Positions 27,059-36,830 of a stretch of 64,000 bases of DNA are shown in pieces (position 1 is the stretch's first letter; each line of letters begins with the position of its first letter). The translations under genes and the position numbers were made by a program. The notes under the pieces are model-generated. The model ran no database searches and had not been told where the DNA came from. It worked only from the letters and a program-made list of their open reading frames with translations. This DNA is from Hylemonella gracilis str. Niagara R (GTDB taxonomy: Bacteria > Pseudomonadota > Gammaproteobacteria > Burkholderiales > Burkholderiaceae_C), in contig NZ_JEMG01000001.1 in NCBI RefSeq assembly GCF_000600295.1, positions 3,351,441-3,415,440 of the forward strand, written 5' to 3'.

Positions 27059-27964
27059 GTGAATTCCCGCCTGTTCCCATCCATGCGGCTCCCCACTTTT
27101 CAGCTCAACACCTTGCAGTGGGCCCTGGGCGTGTCCCTGGGCCTGCACGCCGTGCTGTTGACCGTGCGCTTTGTCGCACCCGAAGCCTTTGACCGCGCCT
27201 TCCGGGACACACCGCTGGAAGTCATCTTGGTCAACGCGCGCAGCGAAGAAGACGACGCACGCGACGAGGACGCCCAGGCCATCGCCCAAAGCAAGCTGGC
27301 CGGTGGGGGGGAGCTCGAGACCGGACGCGCCACCAGCCCGCTGCCCGCCACCCAGATCGACCTGCAAGGCGACACCCTGGACCAGGAAACCAGCGAACAG
27401 CTCCAACGCCTGCAAGCACAGCAGAACCTGCTGCTGGCCCAGGTGCGTGCCCAGCTGGCCAGCCTGCCCGCGCCAGCGCCGCAGAGTGAGGCCGCGGGCA
27501 GCGCCAACACCGCCCAGGAAGAAAAACGGCGCCTGCTGCTCAAACAGCTGGCCGAGATCGAGCGCCGCATCCAGCAGGACAGCGCCCGCCCGCGCAAGCA
27601 CTACATCGGCCCGGCCACGCGCGAAGCAGCCTACGCCCAGTATTACGACCGCCTGCGCCGCGCCATCGAAGCCAAGGGCACGGCCAACTTCCCGAATGTG
27701 AACGGGCGCAAGCTCTATGGCGAGCTGACCATGGCCCTCACCGTGGACACCCAAGGTCGCATCGTCAGCGCCGAAGTGGCGCAAAGCTCCGGCGACCGCG
27801 AACTGGACCGGCGCGCCCAGGCCATCGCCCAGGCGGCCTCGCCCTTTGGCAGCTTCACGCCCGCCATGCGCAAGCAGGCGGACCAGATCGTGGTGGTCTC
27901 GCGCTTCCGTTTCGCGCACGACGCCACGCTGCAGACCCAGGTGAGCAACGCGCCCGCGCGCTGA
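27059..27964 (+). CDS. Energy-transducer TonB-family protein
   Basis: A 301-residue inner-membrane protein. A hydrophobic anchor lies at about 21-39 (WALGVSLGLHAVLLTVRFV, including the His of the TonB SHLS-like segment), followed by a Gln/Glu-rich coiled coil (SEQLQRLQAQQNLLLAQVRAQ) and a C-terminal TonB domain (YGELTMALTVDTQGRIVSAEVAQSSGDRELDRRA). The start is a GTG at 27059; ATG at 27083 is the alternative and would leave the anchor intact. No ExbB/ExbD genes are beside it; it precedes mtgA by 32 bp, a cell-envelope setting. Confidence 0.85.
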   Translation: MNSRLFPSMRLPTFQLNTLQWALGVSLGLHAVLLTVRFVAPEAFDRAFRDTPLEVILVNARSEEDDARDEDAQAIAQSKLAGGGELETGRATSPLPATQIDLQGDTLDQETSEQLQRLQAQQNLLLAQVRAQLASLPAPAPQSEAAGSANTAQEEKRRLLLKQLAEIERRIQQDSARPRKHYIGPATREAAYAQYYDRLRRAIEAKGTANFPNVNGRKLYGELTMALTVDTQGRIVSAEVAQSSGDRELDRRAQAIAQAASPFGSFTPAMRKQADQIVVVSRFRFAHDATLQTQVSNAPAR

Positions 27965-27996
27965 GCCGCGATGCGCCCTGAAGGACAAACGCACGG

Positions 27997-29100
27997 ATGC
28001 TGAAAGGACTGCTGCGAAGGCTGCGCCCCGGACGCCAGCGCGCTGGCGCGCGCGGCGACGAGCCGGTCTTCGATCAAACCCGCCTTGAGCCGCATCCCGA
28101 ATCCAGCCCCTCCCTGTTGCACGCGCTGAATGAGCAACCCACCAACGAAGCCGCAACGCCCGCACCGCCCCTGGGCGATGCCCAAGCTGGCGGCCCATCG
28201 AGCAGCAGGTTTGCCCATCGCCAGCACGCCATCCAGCGCCCCGCCCCCAACCATCGATCCCCACCTGCCATGCGTGGCCTCCTGTCCCTGCCCCTGCAAG
28301 CCCTCTGGCGCTGGCTGGCCCTGCTGTTGATCGCAGGGCTGGCGCTGCAGCTCTTCTTCCTCGCGCGCATCGTGCTGATGACTCGCGTCGACCCGCAATC
28401 CACCGCCTTCGAACGCTCGGAGCTGTTCCGTCTTTGGCAGGAAAGCCGCCCCACCTCGCCCGCTGCGGCGAATGGCAAGAAGGCGGTCGTGCGCAAGCCC
28501 AAACCGCTGCGCTGGCGCCAGCAGTGGGTGGACTACGAGCGGATGTCCACGCACCTCAAGCGCGCCGTGATCGCCTCCGAGGACGATGCCTTCGCCAGCC
28601 ACTCCGGCGTGGACTGGGACGCTCTGCAGGAAGCCTGGATGCGCAACGCGGCCGCCCAGGCGCGCGCCGAGAAGCTGGCCCAGCGCTCCGCCGCACAGCG
28701 CACCACCCAGCAGGCGGTGCGCCAGCCCAAAGTGGTGGGCGGCTCCACCATCACCCAGCAATTGGCGAAGAACTTGTTCCTGTCCGGTGAACGCACCTTG
28801 CTGCGCAAGGGGCAGGAGCTGGTGCTGACGCTGATGCTCGAGGCCGTGCTGGACAAGCGACGCATCCTGGAGATTTACCTCAACCACGTCGAATGGGGCG
28901 AAGGGGTGTTTGGCGCGCAGGCCGCCGCCCAACGCTATTACGGTAAGAATGCCTGGCAACTCGGCCCCGAGGAAGCGGCCCGCCTGGCCGTGATGCTGCC
29001 GCGCCCGCGCTTCTTCGAGAAGCTGCCGAACTCCGCCTACCTGGCCGAACGCGCGAGCGTCATCGAATCCCGGTTGTGGTTCGCGCAGTTGCCGCAGTGA
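27997..29100 (+). CDS. mtgA: Monofunctional peptidoglycan glycosyltransferase, long N-terminal extension
   Basis: A GT51 enzyme that polymerises lipid II. The single membrane anchor is at about 95-122, the catalytic Glu lies in [17 protein letters not shown], and [39 protein letters not shown] and [10 protein letters not shown] complete the fold. At 367 residues it is far longer than usual (about 230-240): some 90 residues of low-complexity Arg/Pro/Ser-rich sequence precede the anchor, and about 20 residues ([20 protein letters not shown]) are inserted before GGST. ATG at 28270 would give a normal 276-residue protein and cannot be excluded. Confidence 0.92.
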   Translation: MLKGLLRRLRPGRQRAGARGDEPVFDQTRLEPHPESSPSLLHALNEQPTNEAATPAPPLGDAQAGGPSSSRFAHRQHAIQRPAPNHRSPPAMRGLLSLPLQALWRWLALLLIAGLALQLFFLARIVLMTRVDPQSTAFERSELFRLWQESRPTSPAAANGKKAVVRKPKPLRWRQQWVDYERMSTHLKRAVIASEDDAFASHSGVDWDALQEAWMRNAAAQARAEKLAQRSAAQRTTQQAVRQPKVVGGSTITQQLAKNLFLSGERTLLRKGQELVLTLMLEAVLDKRRILEIYLNHVEWGEGVFGAQAAAQRYYGKNAWQLGPEEAARLAVMLPRPRFFEKLPNSAYLAERASVIESRLWFAQLPQ

Positions 29101-29122
29101 AACCCGCCACCTGCCCTGCGCC

Positions 29123-29689
29123 ATGACCACGCCAACGCCACTGCGCATCCTGGGCATCGACCCGGGCCTGCGCACGACGGGCTTCGGCATCATCGAGGCG
29201 CGGGGCCAGCACCTGCACTACATCGCCAGCGGCACCATCAGCACCGCCAAGCAGGAACAGGGCAATCTGCCTGCGCGGCTGAAAGTGCTGTTCGACGGCG
29301 TGAACGAGGTGGTGGCGCGTTACCAGCCCGAGCAGGCGGCGGTGGAAATCGTCTTCGTCAACGTCAACCCGCAATCCACCCTGCTGCTGGGCCAGGCACG
29401 CGGCGCCTGCCTCACAGCCCTGGTCGCCTGCAATCTTCCGGTGGCCGAATACACGGCCCTGCAGATGAAACAGGCCGTGGCCGGCCACGGCCGCGCGGCC
29501 AAGGCCGAGGTGCAGGCCATGGTGCAACGCCTGTTGAAACTGCCCGGCCTGCCGGGGCCGGACGCGGCGGATGCACTGGGCCTGGCCATCACGCAGGCCC
29601 ATGCGGGCTTGACCCTGGCGCGCCTGGGCGCGGCCTCGCCCCTGTCACGCAAGACCAGCGGCCGCTACCGGGACGGGCGCGGGCACTGA
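29123..29689 (+). CDS. ruvC: Holliday junction resolvase RuvC
   Basis: A 188-residue RNase H-fold endonuclease that cuts Holliday junctions in homologous recombination. [14 protein letters not shown] supplies the first catalytic Asp, AAVEIVFVN the Glu, and [14 protein letters not shown] plus [10 protein letters not shown] the later acidic residues. Length is normal plus a short basic tail. It follows mtgA by 22 bp; ruvAB are not in this window. Confidence 0.97.
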   Translation: MTTPTPLRILGIDPGLRTTGFGIIEARGQHLHYIASGTISTAKQEQGNLPARLKVLFDGVNEVVARYQPEQAAVEIVFVNVNPQSTLLLGQARGACLTALVACNLPVAEYTALQMKQAVAGHGRAAKAEVQAMVQRLLKLPGLPGPDAADALGLAITQAHAGLTLARLGAASPLSRKTSGRYRDGRGH

Positions 29690-29701
29690 TCCTCCGCGCC
29701 C

Positions 29702-30613
29702 TCAAGCCCGCCAGAAGTTCAGCATCGCGCGCTTGACCTCCTGCGAACCTTGCGCGGCGCCGCTCTCGGGCACGCTGTCGCGCGCGCGGTCGTTGACTTT
29801 CTCCAGCAGCTCGCGCAGTCGTTCGTCGGCATCGTCGCCCAGGCCGATCCAGGCGCCCTTGGTCAGCGTGATGTGCGCGGCCTCCACGCTGCCCGCGCCC
29901 GCACACAGGATGGCGCGGGTGGGCGCGTCGGCGCAGGCCAGCACCAGCATGGCGGGCACCACGGCCTCGGGCTTGAGCGCGCGCAGCACCACGTCGGGCA
30001 TCAGGCCCTCGGTCATGCGCGTGGCCGCCGTGGGCGCCAGGCAGTTGACCCGGATGTCGTTTTTCGCGCCTTCCAGCGCCAACGTCTGCATCAAGCCCAC
30101 CAGGGCCATCTTGGCCGCGCCGTAATTGCTCTGGCCAAAGTTGCCATACAGGCCGCTGGACGAGGTCGTCATCACGATGCGGCCATAGTTCTGAGCGGCC
30201 ATCACGGGCCAGACGGCCTGCGTGCAATGCACCGCGCCCATGAGGTGCACGTCCAGCACCAGGCGGAAATCCGTCAGGTCCATCTTGGCAAAGGTCTTGT
30301 CGCGCAAGATGCCCGCGTTGTTCACCAGGATGTCCACGCGGCCCCACGCCTCCACTGTCTGTCGCACCATGGCCTGCACGGCATCGACATCGGTCACGGA
30401 AGCGGCATTGGCCAGGGCCTCGCCCCCCGCCGCTCGAATCTCGTCCACCACGGCCTGCGCCGAGCTGACCGAGGCGCCGCTGCCATCGCGCGCGCCGCCC
30501 AGGTCATTCACCAGCACTTTTGCGCCGCGCCGGGCCAAGGCCAGCGCATGTTCACGCCCCAGGCCGCCGCCCGCGCCGGTCACGATGGCCACCCGGCCCT
30601 TGAAATCGATCAT
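29702..30613 (-). CDS. MFE-type short-chain dehydrogenase
   Basis: A 303-residue SDR of the multifunctional-enzyme type. VTGAGGGLGREHA binds the cofactor, VNDLGGARDGSG is the insertion typical of (3R)-hydroxyacyl-CoA dehydrogenases of peroxisomal MFE-2, LVNNAGILRD follows, and the catalytic set is SSSSG and YGAAK. It probably oxidises hydroxyacyl-CoA in fatty acid or steroid breakdown. The first base overlap with the OsmC gene (ATGA) shows cotranslation, and no hydratase partner is seen. Confidence 0.88.
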   Translation of the reverse strand: MIDFKGRVAIVTGAGGGLGREHALALARRGAKVLVNDLGGARDGSGASVSSAQAVVDEIRAAGGEALANAASVTDVDAVQAMVRQTVEAWGRVDILVNNAGILRDKTFAKMDLTDFRLVLDVHLMGAVHCTQAVWPVMAAQNYGRIVMTTSSSGLYGNFGQSNYGAAKMALVGLMQTLALEGAKNDIRVNCLAPTAATRMTEGLMPDVVLRALKPEAVVPAMLVLACADAPTRAILCAGAGSVEAAHITLTKGAWIGLGDDADERLRELLEKVNDRARDSVPESGAAQGSQEVKRAMLNFWRA

Positions 30614-31062
30614 GCGGCTTCTTTCAGCTCGAAGCTGGTCGTGACCTCCGCCGTCTTGGCCAGCATGATGGTGGCCGAGCAGTACTTGTCGTGGCTGAGC
30701 GCGATGGCGCGTTCCACCGCCGACTCCGGGATGCCTTTGCCCGTCACGGTGAAATGCAGGTGGATCTTGGTGAAGACCTTGGGGTCGGTCTCCGCGCGCT
30801 CGCTCGTCAGCTTGACCGTGCAGCCGCGCACGTCATGGCGCCCACGCTTCAAGATCAGCACCACGTCGTAAGCCGTGCAGCCCCCCGTGCCGGCCAGCAC
30901 CGTCTCCATGGGGCGAGGCGCCAGGTTCTGACCGCCGTTTTCGGGCTTGGCCGCGTCCGGCGCACCGTCCATCATCAACACATGGCCGCTGCCCGTTTCC
31001 GCCACAAAACCCATGCCCGAACGCGTGCCGCTTGCGCCCGTCCAGCTCACCGTGCATTCCAT
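30610..31062 (-). CDS. OsmC-family peroxiredoxin-like protein
   Basis: A 150-residue OsmC/YhfA-type protein. The two redox cysteines are in AGTGGCTAYDV and HDKYCSATIML, the pair that reduces organic hydroperoxides in OsmC and Ohr. The Glu/Arg partners are less clear, closer to the YhfA subgroup. Start MECTVSWTG at 31062 follows the family. It is upstream of, and coupled with, the SDR at 29702. Confidence 0.9.
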   Translation of the reverse strand: MECTVSWTGASGTRSGMGFVAETGSGHVLMMDGAPDAAKPENGGQNLAPRPMETVLAGTGGCTAYDVVLILKRGRHDVRGCTVKLTSERAETDPKVFTKIHLHFTVTGKGIPESAVERAIALSHDKYCSATIMLAKTAEVTTSFELKEAA

Positions 31063-31218
31063 CGCTTGTTTCCTTGTCAAAATGGGGGTTTGAAATGGGG
31101 TTCACGCCCCTGCCTTGCGTTGACGCGAATTATCCCTGCGCCACCGCCCTGCCCGCGCAACCCCCAGCGGACAGCCCTGGTCCCACCGACGTCTCTTTGA
31201 GCAGAAATCGCCCCACGC

Positions 31219-32790
31219 ATGAAAACCGGAACCGCCCAACCCCGCGCGCAACGCCCCCTGACCCCCGCCGACTACCTGCAGAAAATCCTGAATGCCCGCG
31301 TCTACGACGTGGCGGTGGAAACGTCGCTGGACAAGGCCAAGACCCTCAGCCGCCGCCTGCACAACACCGTGCTGCTCAAGCGCGAGGACCAGCAGCCCGT
31401 GTTCAGCTTCAAGCTGCGTGGGGCCTACAACAAGCTGGCCAACCTCACGCCCGAACAATTGAAGAAGGGCGTGATCTGCGCGTCCGCCGGCAACCATGCG
31501 CAGGGCGTGGCGCTGGGCGCGCACAAGCTGGGCACGCGCGCCGTGATCGTGATGCCGACCACCACGCCGCGGGTCAAGATCGAGGCGGTGCGCGCGCTCG
31601 GTGGTGAAGTGGTGCTGCACGGCGACAGCTACTCCGACGCCTACGCCCATGCGATGGAGCTGCAGAAGAAGAACGGCCTCACCTTCGTCCACCCCTTCGA
31701 CGACCCCGACGTGATCGCGGGCCAAGGCACGGTGGCCATGGAAATGCTGCGCCAGCACCAGGGGCCGCTGGACGCGGTCTTCGTCGCCATCGGCGGCGGC
31801 GGACTGATCGCGGGCGTGGCTGCCTACATCAAGACCGTGCGGCCCGAGGTCAAGGTGATCGGCGTGCAGACGCAGGATTCCTGCGCGATGATGCAGTCGG
31901 TCAAGGCCGGCAAGCGCCTGATGCTGCCCGACGTGGGGCTCTTCTCCGACGGCACGGCCGTCAAGCAGGTGGGCGAGGAAACCTTCCGCCTCGCCAGGAA
32001 ACTGGTGGACGGCTACATCACCGTGGACACCGACGCGGTGTGCGCCGCCATCAAGGACGTTTTCGTCGACACACGCTCCATCGTGGAACCCGCTGGCGCG
32101 CTGGCGGTGGCGGCCATCAAGCAGTACGTCGCCGAGCACAAGACCAAGGGGCAAACCTACGCGGCCATCCTCTGCGGCGCGAACATGAACTTCGACCGCC
32201 TGCGCTTCGTGGCCGAGCGCGCCGAGGTGGGGGAAGCGCGCGAAGCCCTGTTCGCCGTCACCATGCCCGAGGAACGCGGCAGCTTCCGCCGCTTCTGCGA
32301 AGTCGTGGGCCAACTGCCGGGCGGGCCGCACAACGTGACTGAATTCAACTACCGCATCAGCGACGCGAAAAAGGCGCATGTGTTCGTGGGCTTGACCACC
32401 AGCGCACCCGGCGAGAGCAGCAAGATCGCGACCAACTTCAAACGGAACGGCTTCACCACCCTGGACATCTCGCACGACGACCTGGCGCAGGAACACCTCC
32501 GCCACCTCGTCGGTGGCCGTTCGGCACTGGCCAAGGACGAGCGTCTGCTGCGCTTCACCTTCCCCGAGCGGCCAGGCGCCCTGCTCAAGTTCCTGAGTCT
32601 GATGCAGCCCAACTGGAACATCAGCCTCTTCCACTACCGCAACCAGGGTGCGGACTATGCACGCACCCTCGTGGGCCTGCAAGTGCCCAAATCAGACGAC
32701 AAAGCCTTCAAGCAGTTCCTCGCCACGCTGGGGTATTCCTACATCGACGAGACGCTCAACCCTTCCTATCAAATGTTCCTGCAGGCGTGA
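31219..32790 (+). CDS. ilvA: Threonine ammonia-lyase, biosynthetic
   Basis: A 523-residue PLP enzyme converting threonine to 2-oxobutanoate, first step of isoleucine synthesis. The Schiff-base lysine is in FSFKLRGAYN; SAGNHAQGVALGA and GGGGLIAGVA are PLP-phosphate loops, and two ACT-like domains occupy about 335-523 (FAVTMPEERGSFRRFC and LLRFTFPERPGALLKF), which gives isoleucine/valine allostery. The ATG at 31219 is clear. A terminator follows directly, and the acquired island begins 22 bp after the stop. Confidence 0.96.
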   Translation: MKTGTAQPRAQRPLTPADYLQKILNARVYDVAVETSLDKAKTLSRRLHNTVLLKREDQQPVFSFKLRGAYNKLANLTPEQLKKGVICASAGNHAQGVALGAHKLGTRAVIVMPTTTPRVKIEAVRALGGEVVLHGDSYSDAYAHAMELQKKNGLTFVHPFDDPDVIAGQGTVAMEMLRQHQGPLDAVFVAIGGGGLIAGVAAYIKTVRPEVKVIGVQTQDSCAMMQSVKAGKRLMLPDVGLFSDGTAVKQVGEETFRLARKLVDGYITVDTDAVCAAIKDVFVDTRSIVEPAGALAVAAIKQYVAEHKTKGQTYAAILCGANMNFDRLRFVAERAEVGEAREALFAVTMPEERGSFRRFCEVVGQLPGGPHNVTEFNYRISDAKKAHVFVGLTTSAPGESSKIATNFKRNGFTTLDISHDDLAQEHLRHLVGGRSALAKDERLLRFTFPERPGALLKFLSLMQPNWNISLFHYRNQGADYARTLVGLQVPKSDDKAFKQFLATLGYSYIDETLNPSYQMFLQA

Positions 32791-32811
32791 GCAGGAGCCT
32801 CTGCTTTTTTT
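32790..32811 (+). terminator. Terminator of ilvA
   Basis: AGCAG-GAGCCT-CTGCT forms a 5-bp stem with a 6-base loop followed by a run of T, immediately after the ilvA stop. It ends at the left boundary of the mobile element, whose terminal TGTTC begins at 32812. Confidence 0.6.
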
Positions 32812-32950
32812 TGTTCCGAGCAATTAAAGTCGAAAACAGGTAAATAAAGTCGAAAACAAGGAACTAGGTTTTATGCGGCCTAGCGGGGCGCCGCCGGTTT
32901 TCTGCTGAAGTCGAAAACAGGCCCCTAGCATTGGTGCGGCCTAGCGGGCG
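32812..32950. repeat. Left-end repeat array of the mobile element
   Basis: Three direct copies of AAGTCGAAAACA with GG shortly after occur, at 32827, 32847 and 32908. The second and third belong to a longer imperfect repeat unit of about 43 bp that also shares CCTAG and TGCGGCCTAGCGGG (32847-32890 and 32908-32950, 61-bp period). The following 285 bp to the large gene has no convincing coding sequence; two short ORFs at 32954-33166 (+) and 32952-33215 (-) overlap and lack support. Confidence 0.8.
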
Positions 32951-33235
32951 TTTATGACGCCTGTTGGTCGACTGCTCTATGTGAGGTTTTCGGGTGAATT
33001 GCCCATTTTCGGGCAGTACCCGGGGCAAACCTGGGTGGCCAAGTCTGGCCGCGATCGCTACACCACACTCTTCGCCAAAGCGATGGCAGCTCCAGGCTGG
33101 TTGCAGTCATACAACAAGTGCTCGCGAATAGACGCTGTCGCCAAAAGCGGTCGCAAAGCTTGCTGATCCTGGAGACCGATCGTCGCTGAACTGTTGTCGC
33201 TCGGCCACTGCTCAAGCAAACCTCGCTGCTACCGT

Positions 33236-36200
33236 ATGCTTCTATACATGGGCATATTTCTTAAATTGGTTCGAGACCTTTACCGAACACCATGGACGTT
33301 GCGGTCAGCAATCAAGCGGGATGAAGCGGCGTGGTTTGCGCAGAACATCCATAGGCGTCGTCTTGACTTCTCCAGGTTGGAGCGAGATCTACTGTTTGCT
33401 GGCGAGCACCCCTTGCGGTTCTCTCTCTCGCTTCTCGCGCTGCAGATTGCATTGCTCGTGTTCGTGTCGATGCTCCCGCCAGAGTGGTTCGTGCCCGCCT
33501 GGTTCAACTGGAAAGCTTCAGAGCAGCTTACGCATTTCACTACCGTCTGGACCATCCAGGCCACGCTGGCAGCGCTGGTGTACCCGATCGTGATTTCCTT
33601 CGTCGCCGTGTACCTGCAACGCCGGCCGGCAGCGGAGGCTTTCATTCACCTCTACATGCTCGATTCAGGAGCGCTTGCGGCGGGCCTGTCTTCCCTTGCT
33701 CTGGTGGTCGTAATGGGTCTGCAGTACTTGATGCTGAGCACATGGGGAACGGAGTCGTTGCCGGGTTGGGCGACAATCGACACGGCCTGGTTCGTCCTCA
33801 ATGCGGCGCTGACGACCTTCTTTCTGTTCCGAACCGTAGAGTTCCTCCGGCCGGAGGTGCAAGCCAGGGTTATTCAGCGCTACACCGTCAATGTGGCCCT
33901 GCCCAGAGACGTGCAGCGCTTGAATTCCTTTCAGTTGCTGGCTGGTGGCATTGCCAAAGGCTGGTTTCCAGTGCCATCGTATGGCGATGACAAGGCGCCC
34001 GAGGGGCCGCGCCTGCAGATCGGCTGGTCTGGTTTTCGCGAAGGAGCCGTGCAGGGTGAATTGCATCTGCAGTCGCAAATGCGCCTCGTCGATGTGCGAA
34101 TATGGCTGGTCCGGTTGGTCGTGGGTGCGTGGTATCGCAAGGCGCTGACATGGTCCCGGCCGGAGAAGACCAAGTCGTTCGGTGTCGACAAGTCGTGGCC
34201 GCTGCTGACCTTACCCATGAGACCAGGTACCCCTTGCGAAGGTGATTTTCCCTTGGCACGGGTTTCGGACGGCCCGGCGCTCGTCAGTTGGCAACGGCTG
34301 TTGCTGAGGTGGTCAGTGGTGTTTCGCCGTACTTCACATGAGAGGTACGGCATCCGGGTTCAAGCCATTCTTGATGAGCTTGCTGCTGACGCTCGAAGCG
34401 CGGCGGCCAAGTCCGACAACGAGGGGTTCGAGCGCGCCTATAGTGCGCTTGTCGACTTGCACGGACTGCTGCTGGCTGCCTGTCTGGACAAGACCGAATC
34501 CGGCGAGCAAGGCAGCTGGGCCATGTTGCCGGACACAGAGAAACTCTTCTTCAGTCGCGCGTTGCACGAAAACTGGAGTGAGGCCTACAGGGGCGTCTTT
34601 CAGGCTGCTATAGATGGCATGGGTCGGGACCCGCGGCCGCTGCGCCGCTTGTGCCACCTCCTTCAACACCTGGATGGCGACGAGCTTCGTGCGTCGCCCG
34701 TCGAGATTCGGGAACATCTCCTGCAAATGCCGCCGCTCATGATGTACCAGCTCAGCAACTGGTGGGCGTTCAGGGTCGAAGACCAAGGGATTTTCGAGCA
34801 CAGTCACAAACAGATGGTGATGTTGCGGCCGCCACTCAACCGAGTCTATGAGGAGGTTCTCTCCACTTTCGTCGCGGGATGGGAGAACGGAAGGCCTGAC
34901 AAACCCCGGCGAAGTCGCGATGCGCAGGAGGTGAACTGGGCCGCTATGCCGGTGCTCGCCCGATTGAACGTTATGCACATTGAGGAGACGGCCCGGATGC
35001 TGCTCGCTGCTGTGCTGCGCGGCGACCAAGCTGCCGCAGAGTGGTTGGCGGATGTGCTGAGCAAATGGTGGGGCACGCTGGATTTCGATCACGGGCCCTA
35101 CCAGCTCTACGACAAGACCGCATTCATCACCGTCGACGATTTGAAACTGGATTGGCCAGCCTTTTGCGCCAAGTTCGGTCTGGAAAGCGCTGACGATGAA
35201 GCGCAGGAGCGACTGAGGCCCGAGTTGCAGCAGGGCGCCTTTCAGGCAGCCCTGCGAAATTACTGGACCGATGTGCGCCTCCTCTCAATAGAGCTGATGC
35301 TTGACTGGGTTCGCGCCGTTCCGGTCGCAACGGCCGGCAGTTCGTTGGCGTTCGAGATTGCCTCTGGTTTCCTTACAGGCAAGCAATGGAAAACGGGCGG
35401 GCAGGCGGTCGATGCGCTCAGTGACCTTTCGCCGCCCGAGTACCTCGTAGCGAAGGTGCGACAGTTCGCTGCTTCCGGCGAGTTGCGTGGAGGCTATGTG
35501 GGAAGGCTGGATCGCTTCGTCGAACGGGTGAAGGACATGCGCAGACCCAACATGGTCAGCTCTCGTGTGTACTCGTTTGGCGGCGCAGACGACGTGGAGT
35601 CGCTCCAGAAGTCTCAGTTGGAACTGCTGGTGGTGCTGGCCAACTCAGACTGGGGTTTGCCTCGTTCATTGCAGCATCAGCTGGATGTCTGGTTCGACCC
35701 TCGCGTCGACCAGTACAGCAGCATCGAGATACTTCGAAGCCGCCTGAATAACTGGCTTGCTCGGCTGGGTGAGCAGCCTGGCCTGTCGGTGGATCACATT
35801 GACCTTCTGAAGGACCGCGGCAGGCCCGGCGTAACTGCGCAGGCAGCTATCGAGTACGTGAGGACAGGCCTCCTGGCAGCACAGCAGGCGTTGGATGTGC
35901 GACGTGAGGAGACTTTGGCTGCTCAGCCGATCGACCCGAATCGACTTCTGGAAATCGGGCGCTTCGCATCGTCAACTGGGTTTGACAAGGAAAAGGGGCG
36001 CTTCCCTATTCACCTATTCCCGATCGGAAGCATGGCCGAGACTCTGGAGGACTTCACCATCTCCTTCACGCAGATCCGCCGAGGTGAACTGACGCAGATG
36101 CAAATGGAGCAGCGCGCAGTCAACGAGGAGGAGTATTTCGCCGACGCGATGGCGCAGCAGGTAGCAATCGTTGTGTTGCGTGATGTTCTGCATCGATCAG

Positions 36201-36658
36201 ACATCAAGGAGGTTGCAGTCCACGACTCCGCGGCCTACTGGAAGGCGCTGAAGGAGGAATCACAGAAGATCTTGGCAAAGGGAGGAATTCCCATCCTTTT
36301 GCTGGACAACTCAACCCGCCCCGACTGGGTATGGGACTGGCAACACTCCGACTTTGGTACAGAGCACAAGCGACCGCATGATCTGCAGGTCCGTCGCCGC
36401 GAAGGCCAAGGTGCCGGATACCTCTGCGATTTCAACGACATCGAGGTCTTTGTAGCACCTTTGCCGATCGGGCAGTCGATCCTGCTTTCTCGGGAGGCAT
36501 TCCGCGCTTTGACTTTTACCAACTATGGCAACGATCTCTTTGTGAAGGTCGAGGTGGATGAGTTGAATGGCACCAAGAACCTCGTTGACCTCAAACTCAC
36601 ATTCTCGCGAAAGGTTGAAGTCGGTGAATCGCGCGTAGTTCGGCTCGTCTATGCCTAA
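33236..36658 (+). CDS. Large membrane-anchored protein of unknown function, cargo of the TIR element
   Basis: A 1,140-residue protein that I do not recognise. Four hydrophobic segments at about 62-80, 104-126, 144-167 and 179-199 make a membrane domain; the remaining roughly 900 residues are hydrophilic, helical in appearance and should be cytoplasmic. No Walker, TIR, HNH, kinase or nuclease motif is evident. The last 300 residues contain LFPIGSMAETLEDFTISF, GGIPILLLDNSTRPDWVWDW and CDFNDIEVFVAPLPIGQS, which look like a compact folded domain. Start may be ATG 33236 or 33248; neither has a strong ribosome-binding site. Codon use and base composition differ from neighbours. As the only cargo of a mobile element it may be a defence, immunity or host-interaction gene; that is inference only. 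Confidence 0.75.
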   Translation: MLLYMGIFLKLVRDLYRTPWTLRSAIKRDEAAWFAQNIHRRRLDFSRLERDLLFAGEHPLRFSLSLLALQIALLVFVSMLPPEWFVPAWFNWKASEQLTHFTTVWTIQATLAALVYPIVISFVAVYLQRRPAAEAFIHLYMLDSGALAAGLSSLALVVVMGLQYLMLSTWGTESLPGWATIDTAWFVLNAALTTFFLFRTVEFLRPEVQARVIQRYTVNVALPRDVQRLNSFQLLAGGIAKGWFPVPSYGDDKAPEGPRLQIGWSGFREGAVQGELHLQSQMRLVDVRIWLVRLVVGAWYRKALTWSRPEKTKSFGVDKSWPLLTLPMRPGTPCEGDFPLARVSDGPALVSWQRLLLRWSVVFRRTSHERYGIRVQAILDELAADARSAAAKSDNEGFERAYSALVDLHGLLLAACLDKTESGEQGSWAMLPDTEKLFFSRALHENWSEAYRGVFQAAIDGMGRDPRPLRRLCHLLQHLDGDELRASPVEIREHLLQMPPLMMYQLSNWWAFRVEDQGIFEHSHKQMVMLRPPLNRVYEEVLSTFVAGWENGRPDKPRRSRDAQEVNWAAMPVLARLNVMHIEETARMLLAAVLRGDQAAAEWLADVLSKWWGTLDFDHGPYQLYDKTAFITVDDLKLDWPAFCAKFGLESADDEAQERLRPELQQGAFQAALRNYWTDVRLLSIELMLDWVRAVPVATAGSSLAFEIASGFLTGKQWKTGGQAVDALSDLSPPEYLVAKVRQFAASGELRGGYVGRLDRFVERVKDMRRPNMVSSRVYSFGGADDVESLQKSQLELLVVLANSDWGLPRSLQHQLDVWFDPRVDQYSSIEILRSRLNNWLARLGEQPGLSVDHIDLLKDRGRPGVTAQAAIEYVRTGLLAAQQALDVRREETLAAQPIDPNRLLEIGRFASSTGFDKEKGRFPIHLFPIGSMAETLEDFTISFTQIRRGELTQMQMEQRAVNEEEYFADAMAQQVAIVVLRDVLHRSDIKEVAVHDSAAYWKALKEESQKILAKGGIPILLLDNSTRPDWVWDWQHSDFGTEHKRPHDLQVRRREGQGAGYLCDFNDIEVFVAPLPIGQSILLSREAFRALTFTNYGNDLFVKVEVDELNGTKNLVDLKLTFSRKVEVGESRVVRLVYA

Positions 36659-36830
36659 TCGTAGATAAGTGCCATCGCACGGGGCCTGTGGAGTTGACGC
36701 TGCAGCGCGGTCCAGGTAGCAAGTACCAACGACCGCATGACGCCAGTTAGCGTGAGTTCGCCAGTTGAGGAGCGCCGACCGCAACCGCTGCGGAGCAGCC
36801 TCTCAGATCAAGCCGAGCGCTCTGTAAGGA

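Noticed and set aside
24793..27096. 767-residue ORF on the minus strand over the RNB exonuclease
   Set aside because: Antisense shadow of a real gene with catalytic motifs; the reverse frame shows no domain and has the same His/Gly/Gln bias as other shadows.
32827..32950. Possible CRISPR or iteron array from repeated GTCGAAAACA
   Set aside because: Spacing is irregular (20 and 61 bp), copies continue in inverted orientation at the far end of the element, and no cas or rep genes are present; end arrays of a mobile element explain it better.
32952..33215. Short overlapping ORFs (70 codons + strand, 87 codons minus strand) in the left part of the mobile element
   Set aside because: They overlap on opposite strands, lack ribosome-binding sites and match no family I recognise; a transposase remnant was looked for and not seen.
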